Origin: Rhodospirillales bacterium
GTDB taxonomy: Bacteria; Pseudomonadota; Alphaproteobacteria; Rhodospirillales; Shumkoniaceae
NCBI GenBank assembly: GCA_018432935.1
Contig: JAHDSF010000006.1
Span: 310,001-374,000, forward strand
Reading direction: 5' to 3'
DNA length: 64,000 nt
Shown here: in pieces, positions 1-9,283 of the stretch
Layout of the letters: every line of letters begins with the position of its first letter
Numbering within the stretch: the first letter of the stretch is position 1
Notes under the pieces: model-generated
What the model was told of the DNA's origin: nothing
Databases searched by the model: none
The model's input: the letters and a program-made list of their open reading frames with translations, nothing else
Position numbers and translations under genes: made by a program

Positions 1-1
1 C

Positions 2-877
2 GGCGGCATGGCGGCGTTCTGGCGCCTGACCAGGAACCACGAGTTGGTGGTGACGCGGGCGGCGGGGATGTCCGCGTGGCAGTTCCTGTTGCCGGCGATC
101 CTGCTCGCGGCGCTCCTCGGCGGCGTCAAGATCGCGGCTCTCAATCCGCTGGCTTCGGCGATGCTGGCGCGGTACCAGCGATTGGAGGCGGTTCACTTCA
201 AGGGCCAGGACAGCGCGCTCTCGATCGCCGCCGGAGGGCTTTGGCTGCGTCAGGCGGGGCCGGAGGGCCAGTCGGTGATCCATGCCGACCGCGTGATCCA
301 GCACCGCGCGGAAGTTGAGCTCTACGATGTGAACGTCTTCGTCTTCCGCGGTCAGGACGAGTTCGATTACCGACTCGATGCCGATTTCGCCCGCCTCGAA
401 AACGGCTTCTGGCGACTTCAGCGGGTCCTGCGCTCCGCCCCCGAGCAGGTCTCCCGCGAGATCCCCGAGTTGCTGCTCAGCACCGACCTCACGCTGAACA
501 AAATCCAGGAAAGCTTCTCGCCGCCGGAGACCCTGTCGTTCTGGGCCTTGCGCGGCTTCATCCAGACCCTCGAAAAGGCGGGATTCTCGGCGGTCCGCCA
601 CCGCCTGCACTGGCACAGCCTGTTGGCGACGCCGCTTCTGATGGCTGCCATGGTGCTGATCGGCGCCACCTTCACGCTGCGCCACAACCGGCGGGGCAGT
701 TCGATGGTCGTCATCGCCGGCGGGGTCGCCGCGGGGTTTTTGTTGTATTTCTTCTCCGACGTGGTGTACGCGCTTGGTCTTTCGGATAGTATCCCTGTGG
801 TTCTGGCTGCATGGACACCTTCGGGAGTCTCGACGCTTCTTGGATCGGCGATGTTGTTCCATCTCGAGGACGGCTGA
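2..877 (+). CDS. lptG: LPS export ABC transporter permease LptG (5' end outside window)
   Basis: Inner-membrane permease of the LptB2FG complex, which extracts lipopolysaccharide from the inner membrane and feeds it to the LptC-A-D bridge. The visible 290 or so residues cover a transmembrane helix near the start, a periplasmic beta-jellyroll segment (about residues 50-190) and three C-terminal membrane helices, as in the YjgP/YjgQ family. The family is usually about 360 residues and the frame is open to the window edge, so the N-terminus is missing. The ATG at 8 is internal. The stop overlaps the lptD start by one base (TGATG), which implies translational coupling. LptG rather than LptF is inferred from its position directly before lptD. 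Confidence 0.93.
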   Translation, partial: GGMAAFWRLTRNHELVVTRAAGMSAWQFLLPAILLAALLGGVKIAALNPLASAMLARYQRLEAVHFKGQDSALSIAAGGLWLRQAGPEGQSVIHADRVIQHRAEVELYDVNVFVFRGQDEFDYRLDADFARLENGFWRLQRVLRSAPEQVSREIPELLLSTDLTLNKIQESFSPPETLSFWALRGFIQTLEKAGFSAVRHRLHWHSLLATPLLMAAMVLIGATFTLRHNRRGSSMVVIAGGVAAGFLLYFFSDVVYALGLSDSIPVVLAAWTPSGVSTLLGSAMLFHLEDG

Positions 878-3018
878 TGCGTAGCGCGCGGTTCGCGTTT
901 CTTCCGGTCGTCGCCTTGATTGCCGCCTGGTCGTGTCCGGCCCGGGCGCAACCGACTTCCCCCGAGGGAGCGGAGCCGGTCATCAACTTCAGCGCCGACC
1001 AGGTGCAGTACGACGACCAGCTCGGCATCGTCACCGCGTCCGGAAACGTCGAGGTGCAGTACGGCGACCGCTGGATGTTCGCGGACAGCATTTCCTACAA
1101 CCGCGGCCAGGACGTCGTCTCGGCGACCGGCAACGTCATTCTGTTGGAGCCGACCGGGGAAGTGACGTTCGCCGAATATGCCGAGGTCACCGGCGATCTC
1201 AAGAACGGTATCGCCCAGGACCTGCGGCTGATCCTCACCGACCGGTCGCGCATCGCCGCCAACGGGGCGCGCCTGACCGGGGGCACCGTGTCCGAGTTTG
1301 CCAAGGCGGTCTACTCGCCTTGCGAGACCTGCCGCGCCGATCCGGAGCGGCCGCCGTTGTGGCAGGTCAAGGCGGTCCGCGTCGTTCACGACAAGGAACG
1401 AAAGGAAATCGAGTACAAGGACGCATGGTTGGAGCTGGCCGGCATCCCCGTCGCCTACACGCCCTACCTTGCCCATCCCGACCCGACGGTCAAGCGGAGG
1501 ACGGGGGTGCTGGCGCCCTCGTTCGGCGCGTCTTCGTCGCTCGGCTACTTCCTTAGCGTGCCCTACTACATCGCCGTGGATCCGCAGACGGACGTCACGC
1601 TGACGCCGATGATCACGACCTCCGAAGGGCCGGTGCTTTCGGGCGAGCACCGCCAGCGCTTCATGCATGGACGCGTCCGGACGATGGCGAGCATCACCCG
1701 GGATTCGGAAGACGAGGTCCAGGGCCACATCGATTCGGAAGGGCGCTTCGATTTCACGCGGACGTGGCGGGGCGGGTTCGACGTCGAGCGGACGAGCGAC
1801 GACACCTACCTTCGCCGCTATCGCTTCGGCAACTCGAGCACGACCCTGACCAGCAGGGCGTTTGCCGAAGGGTTCAGGCGGCGCAGCTATGCCCGCATCG
1901 AGGGCCTTGCCTTCCAGAACCTGCGGGGCGACGTGGCTGACTCGGAGGAGACGCCCTTCGTGCTGCCGTGGGCCAGCTACAGCCATGTCGGCGAGCCCGG
2001 CAGGATGGGGGGCTACACCACCCTCGACGCGAACGCGTTCTCGCTCACACGCTATGGCGACGCCCGCGAGACGCGCCGCGCCTCGGCGATCGCCGGCTGG
2101 CATCTGCCCTTCACGGGGGCGATCGGCGATCTCTATACGCTGTCGGCCACTTTCCAGACTGATCTCTACAACACCGACCGCCACGCGCTGCCGGACGGCG
2201 CGACGTATGACGGCACGACAGCGAGGGCTTTCCCCCAGATCGCCCTCAAATGGAGCTATCCATGGATGAGGAGCGGCGAGCGCGTCGACCAGGTGGTCGA
2301 GCCGATCGTCCAGCTGATCGCCGCACCTCACGGGAGCAACCCGGACAAGATCCCCAACGAGGATAGCCTCGATCTCGAATTCGACGACACCAGTCTGTTC
2401 AGCTTCAACCGCTTCAGCGGCACCGATCGTATCGAGTCCGGACCGCGCGCCAACTACGGTATCCGCTGGTCCGCCCACGGCCATAACGGAGGAAGCGTGT
2501 CGGCCCTGGTCGGGCAGAGCTATCGGCTGCGCACCGATGACAGCCTGCCTGAAGGGTCGGGGCTCGAGGACAATCTCTCCGACTATGTGGCGATGCTTCA
2601 GGTGCACCCTCTGCGCAACTTCGTGCTCGACTACCGTACACGGATCGACAAGGACGACTTCGCAGCCCGCCGCAACGAGGTTTCTGCTAGCGGCGGCACC
2701 AACGTGCTCTCCGCCAGCCTCGGATACGCGTTCTTTGACGCTCTCGAGGCCAGCGAGTTCCCGGAGCGGGAACAGATCTCGTTGGGCCTTTCCGCGCGCC
2801 TGACCCGGTACTGGAGGACGACCCTCGCCGCGACCCATGAACTGACGCAGGCGAATTCGGGCTGGCGAACGATCGGCGGCCGCGTCACTTATGAGGACGA
2901 ATGCTTCGCTTTTGGGACCGAGGTCCGACGCGACTTCTACGAAGATCGCGAGATCAAGCCGGACACCGTCGTCCTGTTCACGGTCTCGTTCAAGACGCTG
3001 GGCGATTTCCAGTTCTAG
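877..3018 (+). CDS. lptD: LPS-assembly outer membrane protein LptD
   Basis: Outer-membrane beta-barrel that inserts lipopolysaccharide into the outer leaflet. The 713-residue product starts at the ATG overlapping the lptG stop. An upstream ATG in the same frame at 811 lies inside lptG and would bury the signal peptide. The signal peptide ends at ARA-Q (residue 24). An OstA/LptA-like beta-jellyroll follows (about 35-140), then a long barrel region rich in alternating aromatic and charged residues, ending in FQF as outer-membrane proteins often do. It is followed after 43 bases by surA, its dedicated periplasmic chaperone. Confidence 0.95.
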   Translation: MRSARFAFLPVVALIAAWSCPARAQPTSPEGAEPVINFSADQVQYDDQLGIVTASGNVEVQYGDRWMFADSISYNRGQDVVSATGNVILLEPTGEVTFAEYAEVTGDLKNGIAQDLRLILTDRSRIAANGARLTGGTVSEFAKAVYSPCETCRADPERPPLWQVKAVRVVHDKERKEIEYKDAWLELAGIPVAYTPYLAHPDPTVKRRTGVLAPSFGASSSLGYFLSVPYYIAVDPQTDVTLTPMITTSEGPVLSGEHRQRFMHGRVRTMASITRDSEDEVQGHIDSEGRFDFTRTWRGGFDVERTSDDTYLRRYRFGNSSTTLTSRAFAEGFRRRSYARIEGLAFQNLRGDVADSEETPFVLPWASYSHVGEPGRMGGYTTLDANAFSLTRYGDARETRRASAIAGWHLPFTGAIGDLYTLSATFQTDLYNTDRHALPDGATYDGTTARAFPQIALKWSYPWMRSGERVDQVVEPIVQLIAAPHGSNPDKIPNEDSLDLEFDDTSLFSFNRFSGTDRIESGPRANYGIRWSAHGHNGGSVSALVGQSYRLRTDDSLPEGSGLEDNLSDYVAMLQVHPLRNFVLDYRTRIDKDDFAARRNEVSASGGTNVLSASLGYAFFDALEASEFPEREQISLGLSARLTRYWRTTLAATHELTQANSGWRTIGGRVTYEDECFAFGTEVRRDFYEDREIKPDTVVLFTVSFKTLGDFQF

Positions 3019-3061
3019 TGTCGCGACCTCGGGCGGAGCCCAAGCAGCTCAGGATGGAAAC

Positions 3062-4303
3062 ATGATCAAGGTGTTGGTGGTCGCGTTCGCGGTCGTTCTC
3101 GGCGGGATGTCCGCCGCAGGTGCGCAGGGCGTGTTGAGGATCGCGGCAGTCGTCAACGACGAGATCATCTCGGTCCAGGATCTTTCGGAACGCATCCAGC
3201 TGGTCATGTCGACCTCGAACCTTCCGGATACCCCCGAGGTGGTGAAGCGAGTCGCGCCGCAGATCCTGCGGGTCCTCATCGACGAGAGACTCAAGCGTCA
3301 GGAGGCCGAGCGGGCGGGCATCACTGTCGAGCAGGCCGACATCGACGAGGCGCTGGCCGAGATCGAGCGCAACAACAAGGTCCCGCCGGGTCAGTTGGAC
3401 GCCTTCCTGGCGAGCCGCAACCTGCCGAAAGGCGGCCTGGTGGAGAAGATCCGCAACGATCTGGCCTGGAGCCGCTACGTCGCCCGCAGGCTGCGCCCGC
3501 AGGTCCGGGTCGGCGAGGACGAGATCAGCGACATGGTCGCGCGCATCCAGGCGACCAAGGGGATGATCGAGTTGCGCGTTTCGGAGATCTTCCTGCCGAT
3601 CGAGGACTCCAAGCGGGCGTCGGAAGTCAGGGCGCTTGCCGACCGCCTGGTGGAGCAGGCGCGGCGCGGGGACTTTGCCTCGATCGCTCAGAATTTCTCG
3701 CAGTCCCCATCGGCAGCCGCCGGTGGTGATCTGGGCTGGGTAACCAAAGGCCAGATCGAGGACCCGGTTTTCGAGGCGCTCAAGAACCTGCAGCCGGGGG
3801 CGCTCGCCGGCCCGGTCGAGAACGCGAACGGGATCTCGATCTACCAGTTGCGGGGGCGGCGGGCGGCCGGCGGTCTCGATGCAGCCACCAAGGTCAGTTT
3901 GGACCTGACCCAGATGGTGGTGCCGGTTTCCGGCCGTCCCGAGGATGCGATCAATGCCGTGCAGACTATGGCGGCGAAGGCCAGCGATTGCCGATCGTTC
4001 CGGGAAGCGGCGAAGGAGTCCGGATCGCGGCTGTCCGGCGACATCGGCACGGTCTCGTTGACAGACCTGCCGCAGCAGATCCGCGACGTGGTTCAGGGCT
4101 TGCGGGTCAACGAGAAGAGCAAGCCGACGATGACACAGGACGGCGCCACCATCTACATGGTGTGCGGCCGGGAAGGCGGCGAAGCGGAGGTCGATCCGCG
4201 ACAGCGGGTCCGCACGCTGCTGGTCAGGGAACGGGTCGATCTTCTGGTACGCCGGGAACTGCGCGACCTGCGCAGGGATGCGTTCATCGAGATCAGGATC
4301 TGA
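3062..4303 (+). CDS. surA: Periplasmic chaperone / peptidyl-prolyl isomerase SurA
   Basis: Periplasmic chaperone for outer-membrane proteins such as the LptD encoded just upstream. The 413-residue product has a signal peptide cleaved at AGA-Q (residue 21), an N-terminal SurA chaperone domain (about 25-170), one clear parvulin domain (about 175-275, with the AAGGDLGW segment) and a more divergent C-terminal part. The ATG at 3062 was chosen because it begins the signal peptide; the longer open frame starting at 2891 would run inside lptD. The stop overlaps the pdxA start by one base. Confidence 0.93.
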   Translation: MIKVLVVAFAVVLGGMSAAGAQGVLRIAAVVNDEIISVQDLSERIQLVMSTSNLPDTPEVVKRVAPQILRVLIDERLKRQEAERAGITVEQADIDEALAEIERNNKVPPGQLDAFLASRNLPKGGLVEKIRNDLAWSRYVARRLRPQVRVGEDEISDMVARIQATKGMIELRVSEIFLPIEDSKRASEVRALADRLVEQARRGDFASIAQNFSQSPSAAAGGDLGWVTKGQIEDPVFEALKNLQPGALAGPVENANGISIYQLRGRRAAGGLDAATKVSLDLTQMVVPVSGRPEDAINAVQTMAAKASDCRSFREAAKESGSRLSGDIGTVSLTDLPQQIRDVVQGLRVNEKSKPTMTQDGATIYMVCGREGGEAEVDPRQRVRTLLVRERVDLLVRRELRDLRRDAFIEIRI

Positions 4304-5316
4304 TGGCGATGACCGCTGTCGTTCCACCGCTCGCCATCACCATGGGGGAGCCGGCCGGCATCGGTGGCGAGGTTCTTCTCAAGGCGTGGTCGCAGTTGGC
4401 GGCCGGGCGGATCAGGTTTGTGGCGCTCGACGACCCTGCGCGCCTGGCCGCCGAGGCCGCCCGTATTGGTCTCGGGGTGCCGGTCGCGACGGTGTCCGAC
4501 CCGGAGCAAGCCGTGGATGTTTTTCCGCGGGCGCTTCCGGTGCTGCCGGTTCCCCTGGCGGTGCCCGCCCGGCCCGGGCAGCTCGACGTGCGCAACGCAA
4601 CCGCCGTCCGCCACTCGATCGAGGAAGCGGTGCGCCTGACGCTTGCCGGACGCGCGGGAGCGGTCGTCACCACCCCGATCCACAAGAAGTGTCTGTACGA
4701 GGCCGGCTTCACGTGGCCCGGCCATACCGAGTTCCTGGCCGCTCTCGCGGGGGGTGACCACCGCCCCGTCATGATGCTCGCCTGCACGGAGCTTCGGGTG
4801 GTGCCGGTCACCATCCACGTGGCGCTCGAGGATGCGGTCAGAAACCTTTCGACCGCCGAGATCGTCGCCACCGCCGAGATTACCGCGCGCGCACTCGAAC
4901 GGGACTTCGGCATCGCTTCGCCCCGTCTGGCGGTGGCCGGGCTCAACCCCCATGCGGGGGAGGGGGGAAGCATGGGCCGCCAGGAGATCACGGTCGTCGC
5001 GCCGGCGATCCGGATCCTGCAGGAGAAAGGCATCCGCGCCTTCGGTCCCCTGCCGCCCGACACCATGTTCCACGCGGCTGCGCGGGCGGGTTACGACGTC
5101 GCGATCTGCATGTACCACGACCAGGCCTTGATCCCGATCAAGACCATCGATTTCGACGGCGGCGTCAATGTGACGCTCGGGCTGCCGTTCGTGCGCACCT
5201 CGCCCGACCACGGCACCGCTCTGGGCATCGCCGGGCGCGGCGAGGCGAACCCGAGAAGCCTGATGGCGGCGATCGCGATGGCCGGGGAGATCGCCGCCCG
5301 CCGCGCCGCGGACTGA
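4303..5316 (+). CDS. pdxA: 4-hydroxythreonine-4-phosphate dehydrogenase PdxA
   Basis: NAD-dependent oxidation and decarboxylation of 4-phosphohydroxy-L-threonine in the DXP-dependent route to pyridoxal 5'-phosphate. The 337-residue length is normal for the family. The three expected divalent-metal histidines are visible: H141 in GHTEFLA, H217 in NPHAGEGG and H272 in YHDQALIP. The phosphate-binding TTPIHKK segment is also present. The ATG overlaps the surA stop by one base. pdxA sits between surA and rsmA, a gene order widespread in proteobacteria. Confidence 0.96.
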   Translation: MAMTAVVPPLAITMGEPAGIGGEVLLKAWSQLAAGRIRFVALDDPARLAAEAARIGLGVPVATVSDPEQAVDVFPRALPVLPVPLAVPARPGQLDVRNATAVRHSIEEAVRLTLAGRAGAVVTTPIHKKCLYEAGFTWPGHTEFLAALAGGDHRPVMMLACTELRVVPVTIHVALEDAVRNLSTAEIVATAEITARALERDFGIASPRLAVAGLNPHAGEGGSMGRQEITVVAPAIRILQEKGIRAFGPLPPDTMFHAAARAGYDVAICMYHDQALIPIKTIDFDGGVNVTLGLPFVRTSPDHGTALGIAGRGEANPRSLMAAIAMAGEIAARRAAD

Positions 5317-5324
5317 CGGCCGCG

Positions 5325-6140
5325 ATGACCGACCTGCCGCCGCTGCGCGAGGTCATCGCGCGTCATGAGATTGGTGCCCGGAAGTCGCTGGGCCAGCATT
5401 TCCTGCTCGATTTGAACGTATGCCGCAAAATCGCGCGTGCAGCCGGCGACCTGACGGCCGGGTGCGTGATCGAAATCGGTCCCGGTCCCGGCGGCTTGAC
5501 CCGCGCGCTCCTGGAGGCGGGGGCTGCCCATCTTGTCGCGGTCGAGCGGGACCGGCGGTGCATCGCCGCGCTGGCGGACGTGGCGGCGGCGTTTCCCGGG
5601 CGGCTGACGCTGATCGACGGCGATGCGATGGCGGTGCGCGCCGGGGAGATCGGCACCGCCCCGAGGCGAATCGTGGCCAACCTGCCGTACAACATCTCCG
5701 TCCCCCTGGTCATGGGATGGCTGGCGGATGTCGCTCCGTTTGCGGGATTCACCCTGATGTTCCAGAAGGAGGTGGCCGATCGCCTCGCCGCCCGGCCGAG
5801 GACCAAGGACTACGGCCGCGTCAGCGTCCTGACGCAGTGGCGGTGCGAGGTGCGGCCCCTGTTCAATCTCGGCAAGGAGAACTTCACGCCGCCCCCGAAG
5901 GTCGCTTCGACGGTGGTCGCGCTGACGCCCCGCGGCGGCGAGGCAGCGGGGCCGTCCTGGGCGGCGATGGATGCCGTGACTCGGGCCGCATTTGCGCAGC
6001 GTCGCAAGATGCTGCGGGGGGCGTTGAAGTCGCTGCGGCTGGATCCCGAGGCTGTGGGCATCGATCCCGCGGCCCGCGCCGAGGAGCTTGCGGTTGCCGA
6101 CTTCGTCGCCCTCGCGGATGCGTACGAGCGGAGAGGATGA
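5325..6140 (+). CDS. rsmA: 16S rRNA (A1518/A1519-N6) dimethyltransferase RsmA (KsgA)
   Basis: SAM-dependent dimethylation of two adjacent adenosines in helix 45 of 16S rRNA, a late step in 30S subunit maturation. The 271-residue product opens with KSLGQHFL, has the SAM-binding EIGPGPGG loop near residue 50 and the catalytic NLPYNIS motif beginning at N119. The C-terminal domain contains FTPPPKV, typical of KsgA. It starts 8 bases after pdxA and is the last gene of the lptG-rsmA run. Confidence 0.96.
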   Translation: MTDLPPLREVIARHEIGARKSLGQHFLLDLNVCRKIARAAGDLTAGCVIEIGPGPGGLTRALLEAGAAHLVAVERDRRCIAALADVAAAFPGRLTLIDGDAMAVRAGEIGTAPRRIVANLPYNISVPLVMGWLADVAPFAGFTLMFQKEVADRLAARPRTKDYGRVSVLTQWRCEVRPLFNLGKENFTPPPKVASTVVALTPRGGEAAGPSWAAMDAVTRAAFAQRRKMLRGALKSLRLDPEAVGIDPAARAEELAVADFVALADAYERRG

Positions 6141-6201
6141 GGGCATCTGCGCTTTACTCCGCGGGTGGTTGCGTTATGGTGTCGCGCGTGTCGACTTGGC
6201 C

Positions 6202-7194
6202 ATGCAGCGCTCAATGACCTCCAGGATCCTGATTCCCGGCCTCAAAGTCGCGGTGTCCGTTCTTCTCATCTGGCTGGCGTTCCGCAACCTCGACCTGCAC
6301 GAGGTGGGGGCGAGGCTGTTCGACATTCCGCTCTGGGTACTGGCGCTCTCGGTCGCCATGTTCGTGGTCCAGATTGCCATCTGCGCCCTGCGTTGGCGGG
6401 CGGTGGTGATGGCGATCGGGTCCCGGATGACCTTCGTACAGGCGCTCACGTTCTTCTGGATCGGGGCCTTCTTCAACCAGGCGCTCCCATCCTCCGTGGG
6501 GGGCGATGCCGTCCGCATCTACAAGGTCTACAAGGTCGGGGGCCGCCTCGACCTGGCGGCCAGCGGCGTCATCCTGGAACGCGGCGCTACGGTCTATGCG
6601 CTGGTCCTGGTCGTCACCGTCATGCTTCCGTTCCTGGTCGAGCAGGTGCCGCCGGGCGATGCCGGGTGGATCACGTCCGCCGTGCTGGCGCTGTTTGCCG
6701 TGTCGACGGCGGGACTGGGCATGGCGATGGCGCTGGACCGGATCCCGCAGGTTCTGCATCGCTGGCGGCTCGTCCGCGGCCTGGCGGTGATCGCCGCCGA
6801 CGCCCGGCGCGTGTTCCTGCGGCCCAGCAACGCCGCCCGGGTCCTTGCCTGGGCCATCGTCGGCCATGCCAACATCTGCGTCGTCATCTATGCGCTCCTG
6901 CTCGGCCTTGGCGAGGATGTATCGTACACGACGGTTCTCGGCCTGTTTCCCCTGGTCGTGCTGGCGACCACCATCCCCATCTCGATCGCCGGCTGGGGCG
7001 TGCGCGAGATGTCGATGATCGCCATTTTCGCGCTGGTCGGAATCAGCAACGAGGGGGCGACCGTGGCCTCGTTGATGTTCGGCTTCATTTCCGCGGTGAC
7101 GAGCCTGCCGGGCGGAGTGGCGTGGCTGGCCGACGGGATGCGGCACGAGGTGGTGCCGCCCGCCGGTGTCGTGACGGGCAAGGGAACGTCCTGA
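6202..7194 (+). CDS. Flippase-like integral membrane protein (LPG synthase TM / YbhN family)
   Basis: Polytopic membrane protein of the lysylphosphatidylglycerol synthase transmembrane family (UPF0104), seen here without the aminoacyl-transfer domain. About eight hydrophobic segments are visible in 330 residues, together with the family-typical GAFFNQALPSSVGGDAVR segment (about residues 90-107) and WGVREMSM in the C-terminal half. Members act in lipid or glycan handling across the inner membrane, but the substrate of stand-alone versions is mostly unknown. The ATG at 6202 begins just ahead of the first helix; earlier in-frame starts lie within or just after rsmA. The exact function is not known. 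Confidence 0.8.
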   Translation: MQRSMTSRILIPGLKVAVSVLLIWLAFRNLDLHEVGARLFDIPLWVLALSVAMFVVQIAICALRWRAVVMAIGSRMTFVQALTFFWIGAFFNQALPSSVGGDAVRIYKVYKVGGRLDLAASGVILERGATVYALVLVVTVMLPFLVEQVPPGDAGWITSAVLALFAVSTAGLGMAMALDRIPQVLHRWRLVRGLAVIAADARRVFLRPSNAARVLAWAIVGHANICVVIYALLLGLGEDVSYTTVLGLFPLVVLATTIPISIAGWGVREMSMIAIFALVGISNEGATVASLMFGFISAVTSLPGGVAWLADGMRHEVVPPAGVVTGKGTS

Positions 7195-7290
7195 GAGCTT
7201 CTTGATTCTCCGCCGGTCCTGCTCAATGTTGAGACCGGTCGCCGCCCGCCGCGACTGCCCGGACCAGAAGCTGCTGAAGGAGGATCGCCC

Positions 7291-8820
7291 ATGCAGATCA
7301 CGTTCACCAAGCCCGAGCTTCCGAAGCGGGGTACGCTGGTGGTCGGCCTGCCGCAGGACGGCAACCTGGGCGCCGGCGCCGAAGAGCTCGACCGGGTTCT
7401 CGGAGGCGGCTTGCGGCGTGCGATCGAGGGCGAGCGCTTCAAGGGCAGGCCCGACCAGGTCCTCACCCTGCTCGCTCCTGCGGGGAGCGAGCTTGACCGG
7501 GTCCTGGCGGTAGGTCTCGGCAAGCCAGACGAACTCTCCCCGCTGAAGATGCAGGCCGTCGGCGGCCGCATCGCCTCTGCCCTCGGACGCCGCGTCGAGG
7601 GCAGCGCGACGGTCTGGGTCGAGAGTGGCCAGGGCAGCGGGATGGAGGCGGCGGAGATGGCCGCCCACCTCGCCTACGGGGCGATCCTGCGCGCTTACCG
7701 GTTCGACCGCTACAAGACCCGGAAGCCCGGAGAGGACGAGGAGAACGGCGAGACAGCCGATGTCACGCTGACCGGGCTCGAGATCCTTTGCGAGGGGCAC
7801 CAGAGCGCGGCCGAGCGCTACGAGGTTCTCGCCAAGGTCGCCGAAGGCGTGCATCTGACCCGGGACCTCGTCTCCGAGCCCGCCAACGTCCTCTATCCGG
7901 AGACGCTGGCAGCACGCGCCAAGGAGTTGAGCGAGGTCGGGGTCGACGTCGAGGTGTTCGGCGAGGCCCAGATGCGCGAGATGGGAATGAACGCGCTGCT
8001 CGGCGTCGGCCAGGGCAGTGCACGGGAATCCCAGCTCGTCGTCATGCAATGGAACGGCGTTCCGGAAGAAGCTGCCAAGGGCAAGACCCCGGTCGCCTTC
8101 ATCGGCAAGGGAGTCACCTTCGACACCGGGGGCATCTCGATCAAGCCGTCCGCCAGCATGGAAGACATGAAGTGGGACATGGGCGGCGCCGGCGTGGTGA
8201 TCGGCCTGATGAAAGCGCTGGCGGGCCGCAAGGCCAAGGTCAACGCGGTCGGCATCGTCGGCCTGGTCGAGAACATGCCGTCGGGGACCGCGCAGCGTCC
8301 CGGCGATATCGTCAAGTCGATGTCCGGGCAGACGATCGAGATCCTCAACACCGACGCCGAAGGCAGGCTCGTCCTCGCCGACGTCTTGTGGTACTGCAAG
8401 GAGCGCTTCAAGCCCAAGCTGATGGTCGATCTCGCCACCTTGACCGGCGCCATCATCATCTGCCTCGGCCACGAGAAGGCGGGCCTGTTCTCGAACAACG
8501 ACGAGCTGGCGAAGCGGCTGTTCGACGCCGGCGAGGCGGTGGGCGAGGGGCTGTGGCGGATGCCGCTGGCGCCGGAGTATGACAAGCTCATCAAGTCGGA
8601 CGTCGCCGACATGCAGAACATCGGGCAGAACCGCGGCGCCGGCAGCATCACCGCCGCCCAGTTCCTGCAGCGCTTCGTCGGTGACGTGCCGTGGGCGCAT
8701 CTCGACATCGCCGGGGTGACCTGGGCCAAGAAGGACAAGCCGACCGTCCCCAAGGGGGGCACCGCGTTCGGCGTGCGGCTGCTCGACCGCCTGATGGCCG
8801 ATTACTACGAGGCGGAGTGA
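7291..8820 (+). CDS. pepA: Leucyl aminopeptidase PepA (M17 family)
   Basis: Cytosolic, manganese/zinc-dependent aminopeptidase that removes N-terminal residues from peptides; some members also bind DNA. The 509-residue protein has the N-terminal M17 domain and the catalytic domain. Metal and catalytic residues are in place: K273 and D278 in GKGVTFDTGG, and D355, E357 and R359 in NTDAEGR. A strong ribosome-binding site (GAAGGAGG) precedes the ATG. It is followed after 7 bases by holC, a common pairing in proteobacteria. Confidence 0.96.
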   Translation: MQITFTKPELPKRGTLVVGLPQDGNLGAGAEELDRVLGGGLRRAIEGERFKGRPDQVLTLLAPAGSELDRVLAVGLGKPDELSPLKMQAVGGRIASALGRRVEGSATVWVESGQGSGMEAAEMAAHLAYGAILRAYRFDRYKTRKPGEDEENGETADVTLTGLEILCEGHQSAAERYEVLAKVAEGVHLTRDLVSEPANVLYPETLAARAKELSEVGVDVEVFGEAQMREMGMNALLGVGQGSARESQLVVMQWNGVPEEAAKGKTPVAFIGKGVTFDTGGISIKPSASMEDMKWDMGGAGVVIGLMKALAGRKAKVNAVGIVGLVENMPSGTAQRPGDIVKSMSGQTIEILNTDAEGRLVLADVLWYCKERFKPKLMVDLATLTGAIIICLGHEKAGLFSNNDELAKRLFDAGEAVGEGLWRMPLAPEYDKLIKSDVADMQNIGQNRGAGSITAAQFLQRFVGDVPWAHLDIAGVTWAKKDKPTVPKGGTAFGVRLLDRLMADYYEAE

Positions 8821-8827
8821 CGGGCCC

Positions 8828-9277
8828 TTGACCGACGTCGCCTTCTACCACCTGCAACGTCTGCCGCTTGAGCATGTGCTGCCGAAGCTGCTCGAGAAGA
8901 CGCTCCAGGCGGGCAAGCGGGCGGTGGTGGTGGCCGGCTCGGAGGAACGCGTCGAGGCCCTGAACGCGCTTTTGTGGACCTACGAGCCGGACAGCTGGCT
9001 GCCGCACGGCTCGTCGCGCGACGGCAATGCCGAGCGCCAGCCGATCTGGCTTACCACCAAGGACGAGGTTCCGAACGGCGCCACCTTCCTGTTCCTCACC
9101 GACGGCGCCACCTCGGACAGCCTGGCCGCGTTCGACCGCTGCTTCGATTTATTCGACGGCAACGACGAGAGCGCGGTCGCCGCTGCTCGCGGGCGCTGGA
9201 GCGCCTGCAAGCAGGCCGGGCACAACCTCACCTACTGGCAGCAGACCGCGGCCGGGAAGTGGGAGCGGAAGGCCTGA
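8828..9277 (+). CDS. holC: DNA polymerase III chi subunit
   Basis: Chi subunit of the clamp-loader complex; with psi it links the replicase to single-strand binding protein. The 149-residue length and the pattern of FYHLQ at the start, PHGSSRDGNAERQPIWL in the middle and a conserved FDRCFDLFDG late in the chain match the HolC family. Translation starts at TTG (8828), 7 bases after pepA. No earlier ATG, GTG or TTG gives this N-terminus. Confidence 0.93.
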   Translation: MTDVAFYHLQRLPLEHVLPKLLEKTLQAGKRAVVVAGSEERVEALNALLWTYEPDSWLPHGSSRDGNAERQPIWLTTKDEVPNGATFLFLTDGATSDSLAAFDRCFDLFDGNDESAVAAARGRWSACKQAGHNLTYWQQTAAGKWERKA

Positions 9278-9283
9278 GCCGCC

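Noticed and set aside
418-2838. 806-codon open frame antisense to lptD
   Set aside because: It lies opposite a clear outer-membrane protein gene with signal peptide and family motifs. Long antisense frames are expected at this GC content, and its translation is Arg/Gly/Val-rich with no recognisable domain.
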